Shown in pieces: positions 9,431-20,008 of a stretch of 64,000 bases of DNA (positions are counted from its first letter, which is position 1; each line of letters starts with the position of its first letter). The notes under the pieces are model-generated. The model searched no databases and was not told the origin of the DNA. It worked only from the letters and a program-made list of their open reading frames with translations. The position numbers were made by a program, and so were the translations under genes. The DNA lies in assembly GCA_965219015.1 (NCBI GenBank), contig CBDCNH010000013.1, positions 620,001-684,000 on the forward strand. Reading direction: 5' to 3'. This DNA is from CBDCNH01 sp965219015 (GTDB lineage Bacteria > Pseudomonadota > Alphaproteobacteria > Rhodobacterales > Rhodobacteraceae).

Positions 9431-9990
9431 TCCATCTCACCCCCGCCGAGTACCGCACGATGCCCTGGGCCAACCGCGGCGGCACCACGACCGAGCTCAT
9501 GCGCGAGGACGGGCCGGAGGGCACGCTCGCGTGGCGGCTGTCGATGGCGGTGGTCGACGGCGACGGGCCGTTCTCGCATTTCGACGGCGTGGACCGCTGC
9601 CTGACCGTGATCGACGGACCGGGGTTCGGGTTGGTCGGCCCGCACGGGCGGCGGGACGCCGTGCCGATGACGCCGCTGCATTTTCCGGGCGACATCGAGA
9701 CGGCGGCGGTGGACGTGACCGCGCCGGTGCGGGACTTCAACGTGATGGTGGACCGGGCGTCGTTCACGGTCGCGGTGCGCGTCGCACGCGCCCCCCAGCG
9801 GGTGCATCTGGCGGGCGCGGTAATGGCGCTCTTCGCGGTCGAGCCCGCGTCGTTCACGCTGGGGCGGCTCGGAACCGACATGGGCGTGCATGACCTCGTG
9901 ACGTTCGAGGCGGAGTGCGAGGTCGAGCTCGGGTCGGGCGTGGTGCTCGCGGTCGAGATCGTGGCGCGGGAGGCTGCGGCGGGTGCGTGA
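9427..9990 (+). CDS. hutD: HutD/Ves family protein
   Basis: A 187-aa cupin-fold protein. The opening (YRTMPWANRGGTTTEL) and the ISMAxVxxDGPFSxFxGxxR-like stretch are typical of HutD/Ves. HutD is associated with histidine utilisation and is thought to bind formylglutamate, but has no proven enzyme activity. It overlaps rmuC by 4 bases and the following SDR by 8. An N-formylglutamate amidohydrolase gene lies 1.1 kb downstream, the only other histidine-degradation type gene here; no hutH/hutU is present in the window. Confidence 0.85.
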   Translation: MIHLTPAEYRTMPWANRGGTTTELMREDGPEGTLAWRLSMAVVDGDGPFSHFDGVDRCLTVIDGPGFGLVGPHGRRDAVPMTPLHFPGDIETAAVDVTAPVRDFNVMVDRASFTVAVRVARAPQRVHLAGAVMALFAVEPASFTLGRLGTDMGVHDLVTFEAECEVELGSGVVLAVEIVAREAAAGA

Positions 9991-10717
9991 GTGGCTGGGC
10001 AAACGCTATTGGCTGGTCGGTGCGAGCCGCGGGCTCGGCGCGGCGCTTGCGGGCGTGATGAGCCGCGCGGGCGTCGAGTTGGTCCTGTCAGGACGCGACG
10101 AGGCGGCGCTCGGCGCAGTCGCGGCGGCGTTGCCGGGGCGCACGACGGTCGTGCCAGTGGACGTGCGTGACACGAGCGCGGTCAGGGCGGCGGCCGAGGC
10201 GGCCGGCGCGATCGACGGGGTGGTCTACAATGCGGGCGTGCTCTGGCGTATGCCGGCGACGGAATGGGACGCGGGGCGCGTCGAGGCGATGCTCGACATC
10301 AACCTCACGGGTGCGGCGCGCGTGATGGGCGCGGTGATCCCCGGCTTCGTCGCGCGGGGCCAAGGCCACGCGGTGCTGACGGGCAGCCTCGCGGCCTACC
10401 GCGGCGCGCCGGGCACGATCGGCTACGGGGCGAGCAAGGCGGGGATGCTCTGCCTCGCGGAGGCGATGCGGATCGACCTTCGCGGCACCGGGATCGAGGT
10501 GCAGATCGTCAATCCTGGGTTCATCCGCACCGGCATGATCGAGAAGCTCGACGGCCCGAAGCCGTTCATGCTCGAGGCCGATGCCGCCGCGCGGATCATG
10601 TTCGAGCACATGGGCACCGGCGCGTTCAAGCGCAGCTTTCCGGGACTGGCGGCAGCCTTCGTCCGCAGCGGGCAGTTCCTGCCGGACTGGCTTTACGAGC
10701 GGATCGTGCCGCGCTGA
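9983..10717 (+). CDS. Short-chain dehydrogenase/reductase
   Basis: A 244-aa classical SDR with GTG start. The nucleotide-binding glycine motif is GASRGLG (near residue 12), followed by the VYNAG motif and the catalytic YGASKAG tyrosine-lysine pair; a serine in LTGSLAAY completes the triad. The loop after the glycine motif ends a strand in LVLSGRDE, which suggests NADP(H). Substrate unknown. The 8-base overlap with the hutD-like gene suggests co-transcription. Confidence 0.88.
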   Translation: MREWLGKRYWLVGASRGLGAALAGVMSRAGVELVLSGRDEAALGAVAAALPGRTTVVPVDVRDTSAVRAAAEAAGAIDGVVYNAGVLWRMPATEWDAGRVEAMLDINLTGAARVMGAVIPGFVARGQGHAVLTGSLAAYRGAPGTIGYGASKAGMLCLAEAMRIDLRGTGIEVQIVNPGFIRTGMIEKLDGPKPFMLEADAAARIMFEHMGTGAFKRSFPGLAAAFVRSGQFLPDWLYERIVPR

Positions 10718-10721
10718 CGGC

Positions 10722-10847
10722 TCAGCCCTGGCGGGCCTTGAAGCGGCGCTGCGTCTTGTTGATGACGTAGACGCGGCCCTTGCGGCGCACGATCTGGCAG
10801 TCGCGGTGGCGGCTCTTCAGCGAACGAAGCGAATTCCTGACCTTCAT
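10722..10847 (-). CDS. rpmJ: 50S ribosomal protein L36, zinc-free (C-minus) type
   Basis: A 41-aa, very basic protein beginning MKVRNSLRSLKSRHRDCQ and ending QRRFKARQG. It is L36 of the large subunit. The zinc-ribbon ligands of the standard form are not present (only Cys17 remains), so it is the zinc-independent form common in Alphaproteobacteria. It converges with the SDR gene, whose stop lies 4 bases away. Confidence 0.95.
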   Translation of the reverse strand: MKVRNSLRSLKSRHRDCQIVRRKGRVYVINKTQRRFKARQG

Positions 10848-10915
10848 CGGTCGTCTCCCTCTCGCGGCGCCTCCGCGCCCTGTGGCGATCGTGCCGGACG
10901 AGCCCGGCGGACCGA

Positions 10916-10990
10916 TGGTGGGCGCGACAGGGATCGAACCTGTGACCACTACGATGTCAACGTAGTGCTCTACCGCTGAGCTACGCGCCC
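10916..10990 (-). tRNA. tRNA-Val (anticodon GAC)
   Basis: The minus strand folds into a cloverleaf: acceptor GGGCGCG/CGCGCCC, D arm AGCTC...GAGC, anticodon stem CTACG/CGTAG with loop TTGACAT (anticodon GAC), and T arm with GGTTCGATCC. CCA is encoded at the 3' end (positions 10918-10916). Decodes GUC/GUU valine codons. Confidence 0.96.
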
Positions 10991-11115
10991 GATGGTGCTC
11001 CGCCCAAGGTACGGTCGGTGGCGCCGGTCGCCGGTCTCTAAAAGATTGCTCGCACCCCTTCAAGACCTTTTGGCGTCCGGTCAATCGGCGCTATGTTCGC
11101 AGCAAGGGAGAGCAG

Positions 11116-11985
11116 ATGAACGGTTCGGCCTACACGCTTGCGATGCCACGGGTATCCGCGACCAGCGCCATCTTCGCCTCGCCGCACAGCGGTTCGGTCT
11201 ACGACCCGGCATTCCTGCGCCGCTCGGTGCTCGATGCCTGGTCGATCCGGTCCTCGGAGGACGCCTTCGTCGACCAGCTTTTCGCGGCGGCGCCAACGCT
11301 CGGTGCGCCGTTGCTCGCCGCCTGCGCGCCGCGGTCCTTCGTGGACCTCAACCGGAGCGCCGACGAGCTCGACCCCGCGCTCATCGACGGCGTGCCGCGC
11401 GGGGCGCACAACCCACGCGTCAGCTCCGGCCTCGGGGTGGTGCCGCGCGTGGTGTCGAACGGGCGCGCGATCTACCGGGGCAAGATGCCCTACGCGGAGG
11501 CCGAGGCGCGCATCGAGGCCTTCTGGCGCCCGTACCACGCGGCGCTCCGCAACCTGATCAGGACGCACATGCAGGCGTTCGGCGAGATGATCCTCGTCGA
11601 TTGCCATTCGATGCCGCACGAGGCCATCGAGGGCTACGGCGCCTCGCTCAACATGGGCGGGACGTGCCCGCAGGTGGTCCTCGGGGACCGGTTCGGCGCT
11701 TCGGCCTCGGCGGCCATCGTGGACCGGATCGAGGCCGCGTTCACCGCCGCGGGGCTGCGCGTGGTTCGCAACGCGCCCTTCGCGGGCGCGTTCATCGCAC
11801 AGCAGTACGGCCGGCCGTCGCAGGGGCAGCACGTCGTGCAGATCGAGATCGACCGGTCGCTCTACATGGACGAGGCGCTGATCCGCCCCAATGCCGGGTT
11901 CGACGACTTCCGGCAGCTGATGACGGGCGTGATCGCGGCCATCGTCGAGATCGGCCGCGGCGCGCTGCCGCTCGCGGCCGAGTAG
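11116..11985 (+). CDS. N-formylglutamate amidohydrolase family protein
   Basis: A 289-aa zinc-hydrolase-like protein of the FGase family. Motifs seen: FASPHSGSVY near residue 20, FVDLNRS (RSxxD-like, near residue 75), ILVDCHSMP near residue 160, and QIEIDRSLYMDE near residue 240. It could hydrolyse N-formylglutamate to glutamate plus formate (terminal Hut pathway) or act on related N-formyl amino acids. Head is 125 bases after the tRNA-Val gene on the opposite strand. Confidence 0.88.
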   Translation: MNGSAYTLAMPRVSATSAIFASPHSGSVYDPAFLRRSVLDAWSIRSSEDAFVDQLFAAAPTLGAPLLAACAPRSFVDLNRSADELDPALIDGVPRGAHNPRVSSGLGVVPRVVSNGRAIYRGKMPYAEAEARIEAFWRPYHAALRNLIRTHMQAFGEMILVDCHSMPHEAIEGYGASLNMGGTCPQVVLGDRFGASASAAIVDRIEAAFTAAGLRVVRNAPFAGAFIAQQYGRPSQGQHVVQIEIDRSLYMDEALIRPNAGFDDFRQLMTGVIAAIVEIGRGALPLAAE

Positions 11986-13239
11986 TCAGCGCAGCGCGCG
12001 GCCCTTGAGGATCGCGCCTTCGCCGAAGCGCGCGCGGATCGCGTCGGCGGCGCGCTCGGCGGCGGCGCGGCGGCCGGCTTCGGGGTCGAGGAGGTCGGCG
12101 CTGCGGTCCGCCGTGGCCGCGGCCCTGAGGTCGGAAATGCCGACGCCGATCAGACGGAACGGGCCCGGCGTGCGTTCGGCGTCGTGGAGCGCGCGGGCGG
12201 TGCGGTAGATGCGGTCGGCGAGCTGGGTCGGCTCGTCGAGCGTCTGGCGGCGCGTCAGGAGGCGGAAGTCGGTGCGCTTCAGCTTCAGCGTCACCACGCT
12301 CCCGGCAAGCTCGCGCGCCTTCGCGCGGTCCGAGACCTGCTCGGCGAGGCGCCAGAGGTGGCCGTCGAGGATGCCCGCGTCGGCGGTGTCGGCGTCGAAC
12401 GTGGTCTCCTTGGAGATCGACTTCACCGGCTCGCGCGCCGAGACCGCCCGGCGGTCCTCGCCCCGCGCGAGATGCCAGAGCCGGTCGCCGCCCGAGCCGA
12501 ACCGGGCCGCGAGGTCGCGCCGGTCCCAGCGGAGGAGGTCGTCGAAGCTGCGGATGCCCGCGCGCGCGAGGCTCTCCTGCGCGGCCTCGCCGACACCCCA
12601 GATGAGCCGCACCGACTTGCCGGCGAGGAACGAGGCGGTGTCGGCGCGGCCGATGACGGCGAAGCCGCGCGGCTTGTCGAGGTCGGAGGCGATCTTGGCG
12701 AGGAACTTGTTGTGCGCGAGCCCGATCGACACGGTGAGGCCCAGCTCGCCCTCGATCCGGGCCGCGAGCCGGGCGAGGAGCACCGCGGGCGGCGCGCCGT
12801 GCAGCCGCGCCGTACCGGTGAGGTCGAGGAACGCCTCGTCGAGCGACAGCGGCTGCACCGCGGGGGTGAGCGCCTCCATCATCGACCGGATCGCGCGCGA
12901 TGCCTCGACGTAGGCGTCGAACCGTGGCCGCACGACGACCGCGTCGGGGCAGAGCCGGAGCGCTTCCCACATCGGCATCGCCGAGCGCACGCCGCGAATC
13001 CGCGCGATGTAGCAGGCCGTCGAGACGACGCCGCGCCGGCCGCCGCCGATGACGACCGCGCGGTCGCGGAGGCTCGGGTCGTCGCGCTTCTCGACGGAGG
13101 CGTAGAAGGCGTCGCAGTCCATGTGCGCGATGCCGAGCGACATGAGCTCGGGGTGCGCCGCAACGCGTGGCGACCGGCAGGCGGGGCAACGCGCGCCGGC
13201 GTCGAACGGGGTCAGGCAGTCGCGGCAGAGGGCGGGCAT
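11986..13239 (-). CDS. dinB: DNA polymerase IV (Y family)
   Basis: A 417-aa translesion polymerase. It starts with a four-cysteine zinc-finger-like extension (MPALCRDCLTPFDAGARCPACRSPR) typical of the alphaproteobacterial type. The palm motifs follow: HMDCDAFYASVEKRDDPSLRD, GVVSTACYIARIRGVRSAMPM, and catalytic SLDEAFLDLTG. A little-finger domain ends the protein. The start at 13239 was chosen at the zinc finger; the open frame upstream to 13548 is antisense to the SPFH gene and non-homologous. Convergent with the N-formylglutamate amidohydrolase gene with no spacing. Confidence 0.94.
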   Translation of the reverse strand: MPALCRDCLTPFDAGARCPACRSPRVAAHPELMSLGIAHMDCDAFYASVEKRDDPSLRDRAVVIGGGRRGVVSTACYIARIRGVRSAMPMWEALRLCPDAVVVRPRFDAYVEASRAIRSMMEALTPAVQPLSLDEAFLDLTGTARLHGAPPAVLLARLAARIEGELGLTVSIGLAHNKFLAKIASDLDKPRGFAVIGRADTASFLAGKSVRLIWGVGEAAQESLARAGIRSFDDLLRWDRRDLAARFGSGGDRLWHLARGEDRRAVSAREPVKSISKETTFDADTADAGILDGHLWRLAEQVSDRAKARELAGSVVTLKLKRTDFRLLTRRQTLDEPTQLADRIYRTARALHDAERTPGPFRLIGVGISDLRAAATADRSADLLDPEAGRRAAAERAADAIRARFGEGAILKGRALR

Positions 13240-13353
13240 GGCCCATGATAGCGCCGCGAGAGTGCCGCGGGAACGGTGCTTGCGTCGCACTTTCCCTGCG
13301 TGGACCCACGCGGCATAGTCGGTGCGGGCCCTCCGGTCCGGGAGGATGACACC

Positions 13354-14235
13354 GTGTCGCTCAACGATCTGTCCGGCGGGAGCGTCGTCATCGCGGTTCT
13401 CGCCGCGCTCGTCATACTCTGCGTGTTCCTCGGGGTGCGGATCGTCCCGCAGTCCGAGAAGTTCGTCGTCGAGCGCTTCGGGCGGCTCCGCGCCGTGCTC
13501 GGGCCGGGGATCAACTTCATCGTGCCGTTCATCGACCGGGTGGCGCACCGGGTCTCGGTGCTCGAGCGTCAGCTTCCGAGCACGCGACAGGACGCGATCA
13601 CGCGGGACAACGTGCTCGTGGCGGTCGAGACCAGCGTGTTCTACCGCGTCACCGAGCCCGAGAAGACGGTGTACCGGATCCGCGACATCGACGGCGCCAT
13701 CGGCACGACGGTGACGGGGATCGTGCGGGCCGAGCTCGGCACGATGGACCTCGACGAGGTGCAGTCGAACCGCTCGCGGCTGATCCTGAAGATCCAGGAG
13801 TCGCTGGCGCAGGTGGTGGACGACTGGGGCATCGAGGTGACGCGGACGGAGATCCTCGACGTGAACCTCGACGAGGCGACGCGGGCCGCGATGCTGCAGC
13901 AGCTCAACGCCGAGCGGGCGCGGCGGGCGCAGGTGACGGAGGCCGAGGGCAAGAAGCGCGCGGTCGAGTTGCGCGCCGACGGCGAGCTCTATGCCGCCGA
14001 GCAGCTCGCCAAGGCGCGGCGCATCTCGGCGGACGCGGAGGCCTATGCGACGGGCGTGGTGGCGGTCGCGATCCGGGAGAACGGCATCGAGGCGGCGCAG
14101 TACCAGGTGGCGCTGAAGCAGGTCGAGGCGCTGACCGCGGTCGGGCAGGGTGCGGGCAAGCAGACGATCCTCGTGCCCGCGCAGGCGCTCGAGGCGTTCG
14201 GCGACGCGTTCCGAATGCTGAAGGGGCGCGGATGA
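13354..14235 (+). CDS. SPFH/band-7 domain protein (QmcA/stomatin-like)
   Basis: A 293-aa membrane-anchored scaffold protein. Residues about 9-30 form a transmembrane helix, then the SPFH domain (VPQSEKFVVERFGRLRAVLGPGINF, GTMDLDEVQSNRSRL) and an alanine/glutamate-rich coiled coil (AERARRAQVTEAEGKKRAVE). GTG start at 13354 is favoured by a GGAGG at 13341-13345. The stop overlaps the ATG of an NfeD-type gene, the usual partner; such pairs organise membrane microdomains or assist FtsH-type proteolysis. Confidence 0.92.
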   Translation: MSLNDLSGGSVVIAVLAALVILCVFLGVRIVPQSEKFVVERFGRLRAVLGPGINFIVPFIDRVAHRVSVLERQLPSTRQDAITRDNVLVAVETSVFYRVTEPEKTVYRIRDIDGAIGTTVTGIVRAELGTMDLDEVQSNRSRLILKIQESLAQVVDDWGIEVTRTEILDVNLDEATRAAMLQQLNAERARRAQVTEAEGKKRAVELRADGELYAAEQLAKARRISADAEAYATGVVAVAIRENGIEAAQYQVALKQVEALTAVGQGAGKQTILVPAQALEAFGDAFRMLKGRG

Positions 14236-14510
14236 TCTGGCAGGTCTGGTGGGTCTGGGTCGGCGGCGGGCTGGTGCTCGCGGCGCTCGAGGTTCTGGCG
14301 CCGGGCTACGTGTTCCTCGGCTTCGCCATCGGCGCGGTGGTGACGGGGCTGTCGATGGCGGTCGGGTTGCTGGCGCTCTTTCCGGCGGGGTTCGCGGTGC
14401 AGCTTCTCTTCTTCGCGGGCGTCTCGCTCGTCGCGTGGATCGCGTTGAGGGCGTTCCTCGGGGTGCGGACGGGGCAGGTCAAGATCTGGGACCGCGACAT
14501 CAACGACTGA
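14232..14510 (+). CDS. NfeD family membrane protein (short form)
   Basis: A 92-aa protein with three hydrophobic segments (about 5-25, 30-48 and 52-72) and a short cytoplasmic tail. It matches short NfeD proteins, usually encoded next to an SPFH gene as here (ATGA overlap). The soluble OB-fold domain of longer NfeD proteins is absent or truncated (tail FLGVRTGQVKIWDRDIND). Function is inferred from the partner. Confidence 0.8.
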   Translation: MIWQVWWVWVGGGLVLAALEVLAPGYVFLGFAIGAVVTGLSMAVGLLALFPAGFAVQLLFFAGVSLVAWIALRAFLGVRTGQVKIWDRDIND

Positions 14511-14583
14511 GCGCTGCGGCCGGGCCGGGAACCCGGGTTCCGGGGCGGGCGTTCGGCTCGCATCTGTCACAGGAGGGCGTCAG

Positions 14584-15138
14584 ATGAAACCGACTGAAGC
14601 GCGGACCACACGGACGGATGGCGCGGGAATGCGCTCGGAGCCCGGCCTGGTGCCGGGCAGCTCGGAGGCGGCGGACCGCGCCGCGCACGGGGGCGGGGCA
14701 ACCGCGTCGTCGCGCACGGTCGTGGCGCCGCAGACATCGGGGCGCAATGCGGGCCTCTGGGTGGGGCTCGTCGTGGCGGTCATCGTCGTCGGGCTCGTGG
14801 CATACTGGTTCATCGGCGCGCCGAACCCGGCGACGACGGACCCGGGCAACGTACCGTCGGTTGCGACGGACGGCACCGCGGTGCCGGACACGACCACGGC
14901 CGTCGAGGGGACCGCAGCGCCGCAGGCGAGCGACCCCGCGCCTGAAGCGACGCCCGCCGAGCCTTCGGCGACGACGCCGGCGCCGGACGCGGCCAACCCG
15001 TCGGCACCCGCGGCAACGGATGCAGCGCCTGCGCTGCCGGTCGCTCCCGATGCCAACACGGGAACCCCGCCGGTGGAAAATGGGGCGCCGTCGTCGACGC
15101 AGCAGGTCGAGCCGCCCGCTACTGCGCCGGGGAACTAA
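14584..15138 (+). CDS. Hypothetical single-pass membrane protein with Ala/Pro/Thr-rich tail
   Basis: A 184-aa protein not recognised as a known family. Residues 1-53 are hydrophilic, about 56-77 form a strong transmembrane helix (LWVGLVVAVIVVGLVAYWFIG), and the remaining ~105 residues are low-complexity, rich in Ala, Pro, Thr, Asp and Glu, likely an extended periplasmic stalk. GAGGGCG precedes the ATG. Its 3' end overlaps the convergent pyrF gene by 20 bp. Confidence 0.65.
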   Translation: MKPTEARTTRTDGAGMRSEPGLVPGSSEAADRAAHGGGATASSRTVVAPQTSGRNAGLWVGLVVAVIVVGLVAYWFIGAPNPATTDPGNVPSVATDGTAVPDTTTAVEGTAAPQASDPAPEATPAEPSATTPAPDAANPSAPAATDAAPALPVAPDANTGTPPVENGAPSSTQQVEPPATAPGN

Positions 15139-15838
15139 GGCCCTCGAGGATCGAGACCACGGCGGCGCGAGGGTCGCGCGCCTGCCAGACCGGGCGTCCG
15201 ACGACGATATGGTCGGCGCCCGCCTCGAGGGCGGCGCGCGGCGTGAGGATGCGTTTCTGATCGCCGGTCGCCGCGCCCTCGGGCCGGACGCCCGGCGTCA
15301 CGATCAGCCGGCCTGCAGCCTCGGGGAGCGCGCGGATGCTCGCGGCCTCGAGGGGCGAGGCGATCACCCCGTCTGCTCCGGCCTCGAAGGCGCGGAGGGC
15401 GCGCTCGGCCACGATCTCGGCGACGTCGCCCGGTCGGATCATCCCGGCATCGAGATCGGCGCGGTCGAGCGAGGTGAGGACGGTCACGGCGAGAATGCGC
15501 GTCGCGGCGCCGCCGCGCCCGTCGATGGCGGCGCGCACGACGTGCGGATCGCCGTGGACGGTCAGCAGGTCGAGGCCAAAGGCCGCGACGCCCCGGACGG
15601 CTGCGGCCACGGTCGCGGCGATGTCGAAGAGCTTGAGGTCGAGGAAGATGCGCTTGCCCTGCTCGTCGTGCAACTCACGCGCGAGCGCAAGGCCGCCGCC
15701 GGTGAGCATCCCGAGGCCGATCTTGTAGAAGCTGACGAGCGGCCCGAGACGCCCGGCGAGGGCCAGGCCGGCGAGGACATCCGGCACGTCGAGCGCCACG
15801 ATCAGGCGGTCGTCGGCGACTGGCTCGGAGCTTGGCAT
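15119..15838 (-). CDS. pyrF: Orotidine 5'-phosphate decarboxylase
   Basis: A 239-aa TIM-barrel enzyme converting OMP to UMP, the last step of pyrimidine nucleotide synthesis. Key motifs: LIVALDVP at the N-terminus, the catalytic DLKLFDI (Asp-x-Lys-x-x-Asp), TVHGDP, VTPGVRPEGA and DHIVVGRPVW. Start at 15838 chosen at the homology onset; the frame is open upstream to 15988 but that part has no family character. Divergent from clpB. Confidence 0.95.
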   Translation of the reverse strand: MPSSEPVADDRLIVALDVPDVLAGLALAGRLGPLVSFYKIGLGMLTGGGLALARELHDEQGKRIFLDLKLFDIAATVAAAVRGVAAFGLDLLTVHGDPHVVRAAIDGRGGAATRILAVTVLTSLDRADLDAGMIRPGDVAEIVAERALRAFEAGADGVIASPLEAASIRALPEAAGRLIVTPGVRPEGAATGDQKRILTPRAALEAGADHIVVGRPVWQARDPRAAVVSILEGLSSPAQ

Positions 15839-15883
15839 GGCTCCGGTCCTACAGCGCGGCCGAAGATTTGCCAAGCCGGGCGT

Positions 15884-15912
15884 CTTGCAGGACCGTTGCA
15901 GATTTCCCACAT
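15884..15912 (+). promoter_or_regulatory. Possible RpoH-type promoter of clpB
   Basis: CTTGCA (15884-15889) and CCCACAT (15906-15912) are separated by 16 bases and resemble alphaproteobacterial heat-shock sigma factor elements (CTTG ... CCCATNT). They lie 69 bases in front of the clpB start. ClpB is a classic RpoH target. The match is by eye only. Confidence 0.4.
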
Positions 15913-15980
15913 GCCCGAGAGGTCCGACGGATGCGTGCCGCCAAGCGGGCGCCGGTGCGGATGCTGAACGGGAGTGACGG

Positions 15981-18596
<2,616 letters not shown>

Positions 18597-18603
18597 TCGC
18601 AAA

Positions 18604-18638
18604 GTCCGGTGGCGGACCGGTCCGGTCCGCCACCGGAC
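18604..18638. terminator. Perfect 15-bp hairpin between convergent clpB and fasciclin genes
   Basis: Positions 18604-18618 are exactly complementary to 18624-18638 with a 5-base loop (GGTCC). The hairpin sits in the 45-bp gap between two convergent genes and could end transcription from both sides. There is no T-run on either strand, so it may act as an mRNA 3'-end protector or factor-aided terminator. Confidence 0.7.
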
Positions 18639-18641
18639 CGC

Positions 18642-19151
18642 CTAGTTCGCTTGCTTCGGCGGCAGCAGCACGCGGTCGATCACGTGGATCACACCGTTGC
18701 TGACGACGATGTCGCCCTGCGTCACGAGCGCGTCGTTGACGTGGACGCCTCCGCGCGTGCCGTCGATGCGAAGCGCGCGACCGTTCAGCGCCACGACATC
18801 GTTGGCCTTGCCGGCGAGGGTGGCGGATGTCGCCGTGCCCGGAATGACATGGTAGGTCAGCACGTAGGCCAGCTCCTGCTGGTTCTCGGGCTTCAGCAGG
18901 CGTTCCAGAGTCCCTTTGGGCAAGGCCGCGAACGCGTTGTTGCCCGGCGCAAAGACCGTGTAGGGGCCCGGGCCTTGCAGCGTCGTAAGCGCTCCCGAAG
19001 AGGTCAGCCCGGCGACGAGCGTGGAAAACTGGGCGTTCGCGGACAACGTATCGACGATGTCGGGCGTCGGCGCGGACATCGTCGAGCAAGCGGCGAGCGT
19101 GAGCCCGACGGCAGTGGCGGCAATGGCTCCGAAGGCGTGACGGCGGTTCAT
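18642..19151 (-). CDS. Fasciclin (FAS1) domain lipoprotein
   Basis: A 169-aa lipoprotein: MNRRHAFGAIAATAVGLTLAAC gives a signal with lipobox and Cys22. One FAS1 domain follows, with QGPGPYTVFAPGNNAFAALPKGT (H1-type motif), ELAYVLTYHVIPG, and GVIHVIDRVLLPP (H2-type motif). FAS1 domains mediate adhesion or protein contacts; a precise role is unknown. A paralogous FAS1 gene lies directly upstream on the same strand. Confidence 0.9.
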   Translation of the reverse strand: MNRRHAFGAIAATAVGLTLAACSTMSAPTPDIVDTLSANAQFSTLVAGLTSSGALTTLQGPGPYTVFAPGNNAFAALPKGTLERLLKPENQQELAYVLTYHVIPGTATSATLAGKANDVVALNGRALRIDGTRGGVHVNDALVTQGDIVVSNGVIHVIDRVLLPPKQAN

Positions 19152-19212
19152 GGGAAGCGTTCCTTTCCGTTCGGCGACTGGCATTCGCAGCAGCGCCCCG
19201 AACGGCCTGGTG

Positions 19213-19238
19213 CGGCGGCGGCCCCTGGGCTGCCGCCG
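19213..19238. terminator. GC-rich hairpin between the two fasciclin genes
   Basis: CGGCGGC at 19213-19219 pairs with GCCGCCG at 19232-19238, and the stem extends inward with one G-T pair. It separates the two fasciclin genes. No T-run follows, so it could be an attenuator or an mRNA stability element rather than a full terminator. Confidence 0.35.
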
Positions 19239-19295
19239 ACAGAATGCCCGCCCTCGGTCCGGGTTCCAAGTCCGGCGTGAGGGCCCGCGCGGGGA

Positions 19296-19775
19296 TTATT
19301 TCGGCGGCATCAGGACCGAATCGATCACATGGATGACACCATTCGAGGCCTCGATGTCCGGCTGCGTGACCTTCGCGTCATTCACCGTCACTCCGTCGGT
19401 GGTGCCGATCGTCACGGGCTTGCCTTCGACCGTGGTGGCTTCCATGCCGTCCTTGAGATCGGTCGACATCACCTTTCCGGGCACGACATGGTAGGTCAGG
19501 ATCTCCGCGAGCATCGCCTTGCTCTCCGGCTGGAGTAGCGTCTCGACCGTACCTGCGGGCAGCTTCGAGAAGGCCTCGTCCGTGGGCGCGAAGACGGTGA
19601 ACGGGCCGGGGCCCTTCAGCGTCTCCACCAGACCGGCTGCCTGGACGGCGGAGACGAGGATGGAGAAATCGCCGGCCGCCGTCGCCGTGTCGACGATGTC
19701 GGAAGATTGCGCGCCCGCGGCAAACGGCATGAGCATCACACTGGTCGCGAGAGCGAAAAAGCTGCGTCGTTGCAT
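19296..19775 (-). CDS. Secreted fasciclin (FAS1) domain protein
   Basis: A 159-aa periplasmic protein with a Sec signal peptide (MQRRSFFALATSVMLMPFAAGA, cut before QSSD). The single FAS1 domain contains KGPGPFTVFAPTDEAFSKLP, LAEILTYHVVPGK and GVIHVIDSVLMPP. It is a paralogue of the following lipoprotein but has no lipobox. Such genes often sit beside msrPQ, as here, where msrP is transcribed divergently. Confidence 0.9.
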   Translation of the reverse strand: MQRRSFFALATSVMLMPFAAGAQSSDIVDTATAAGDFSILVSAVQAAGLVETLKGPGPFTVFAPTDEAFSKLPAGTVETLLQPESKAMLAEILTYHVVPGKVMSTDLKDGMEATTVEGKPVTIGTTDGVTVNDAKVTQPDIEASNGVIHVIDSVLMPPK

Positions 19776-19959
19776 CGTGTAGCTCCTTTGGGTTCAGCAT
19801 CTGGTCCGTACTTGATCGCACGGATGACGGCGGTTGCAGAGGTGCTACGGCCGGAGTGCGACCTCATGGCCCTTCCACGCGGGCCGGCGGTGACGTTCTT
19901 TTCGATAACGCCGCGGATTGAACGGAAGTGTGACGCAACCAAAGCTCTGCTTTGCGGTA

Positions 19960-19980
19960 GATATGCAGTAAGAGCATATC
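19960..19980. promoter_or_regulatory. Perfect 7-bp dyad upstream of msrP
   Basis: GATATGC (19960-19966), 7-base spacer, GCATATC (19974-19980). It lies 29 bases before the msrP ATG in an otherwise gene-free 233-bp divergent promoter region, so it may be an operator or a 5'-UTR hairpin. An AGGGAGGAG ribosome site at 19997-20005 follows it. Confidence 0.4.
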
Positions 19981-20008
19981 CGTTCACCAGTCGCAGGGAG
20001 GAGCCGCG

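Noticed and set aside
14996..15138. Repeats encoding Ala/Pro/Thr in the stalk protein as a tandem DNA repeat
   Set aside because: Codon sequence is irregular; it is low-complexity protein, not a true DNA repeat.
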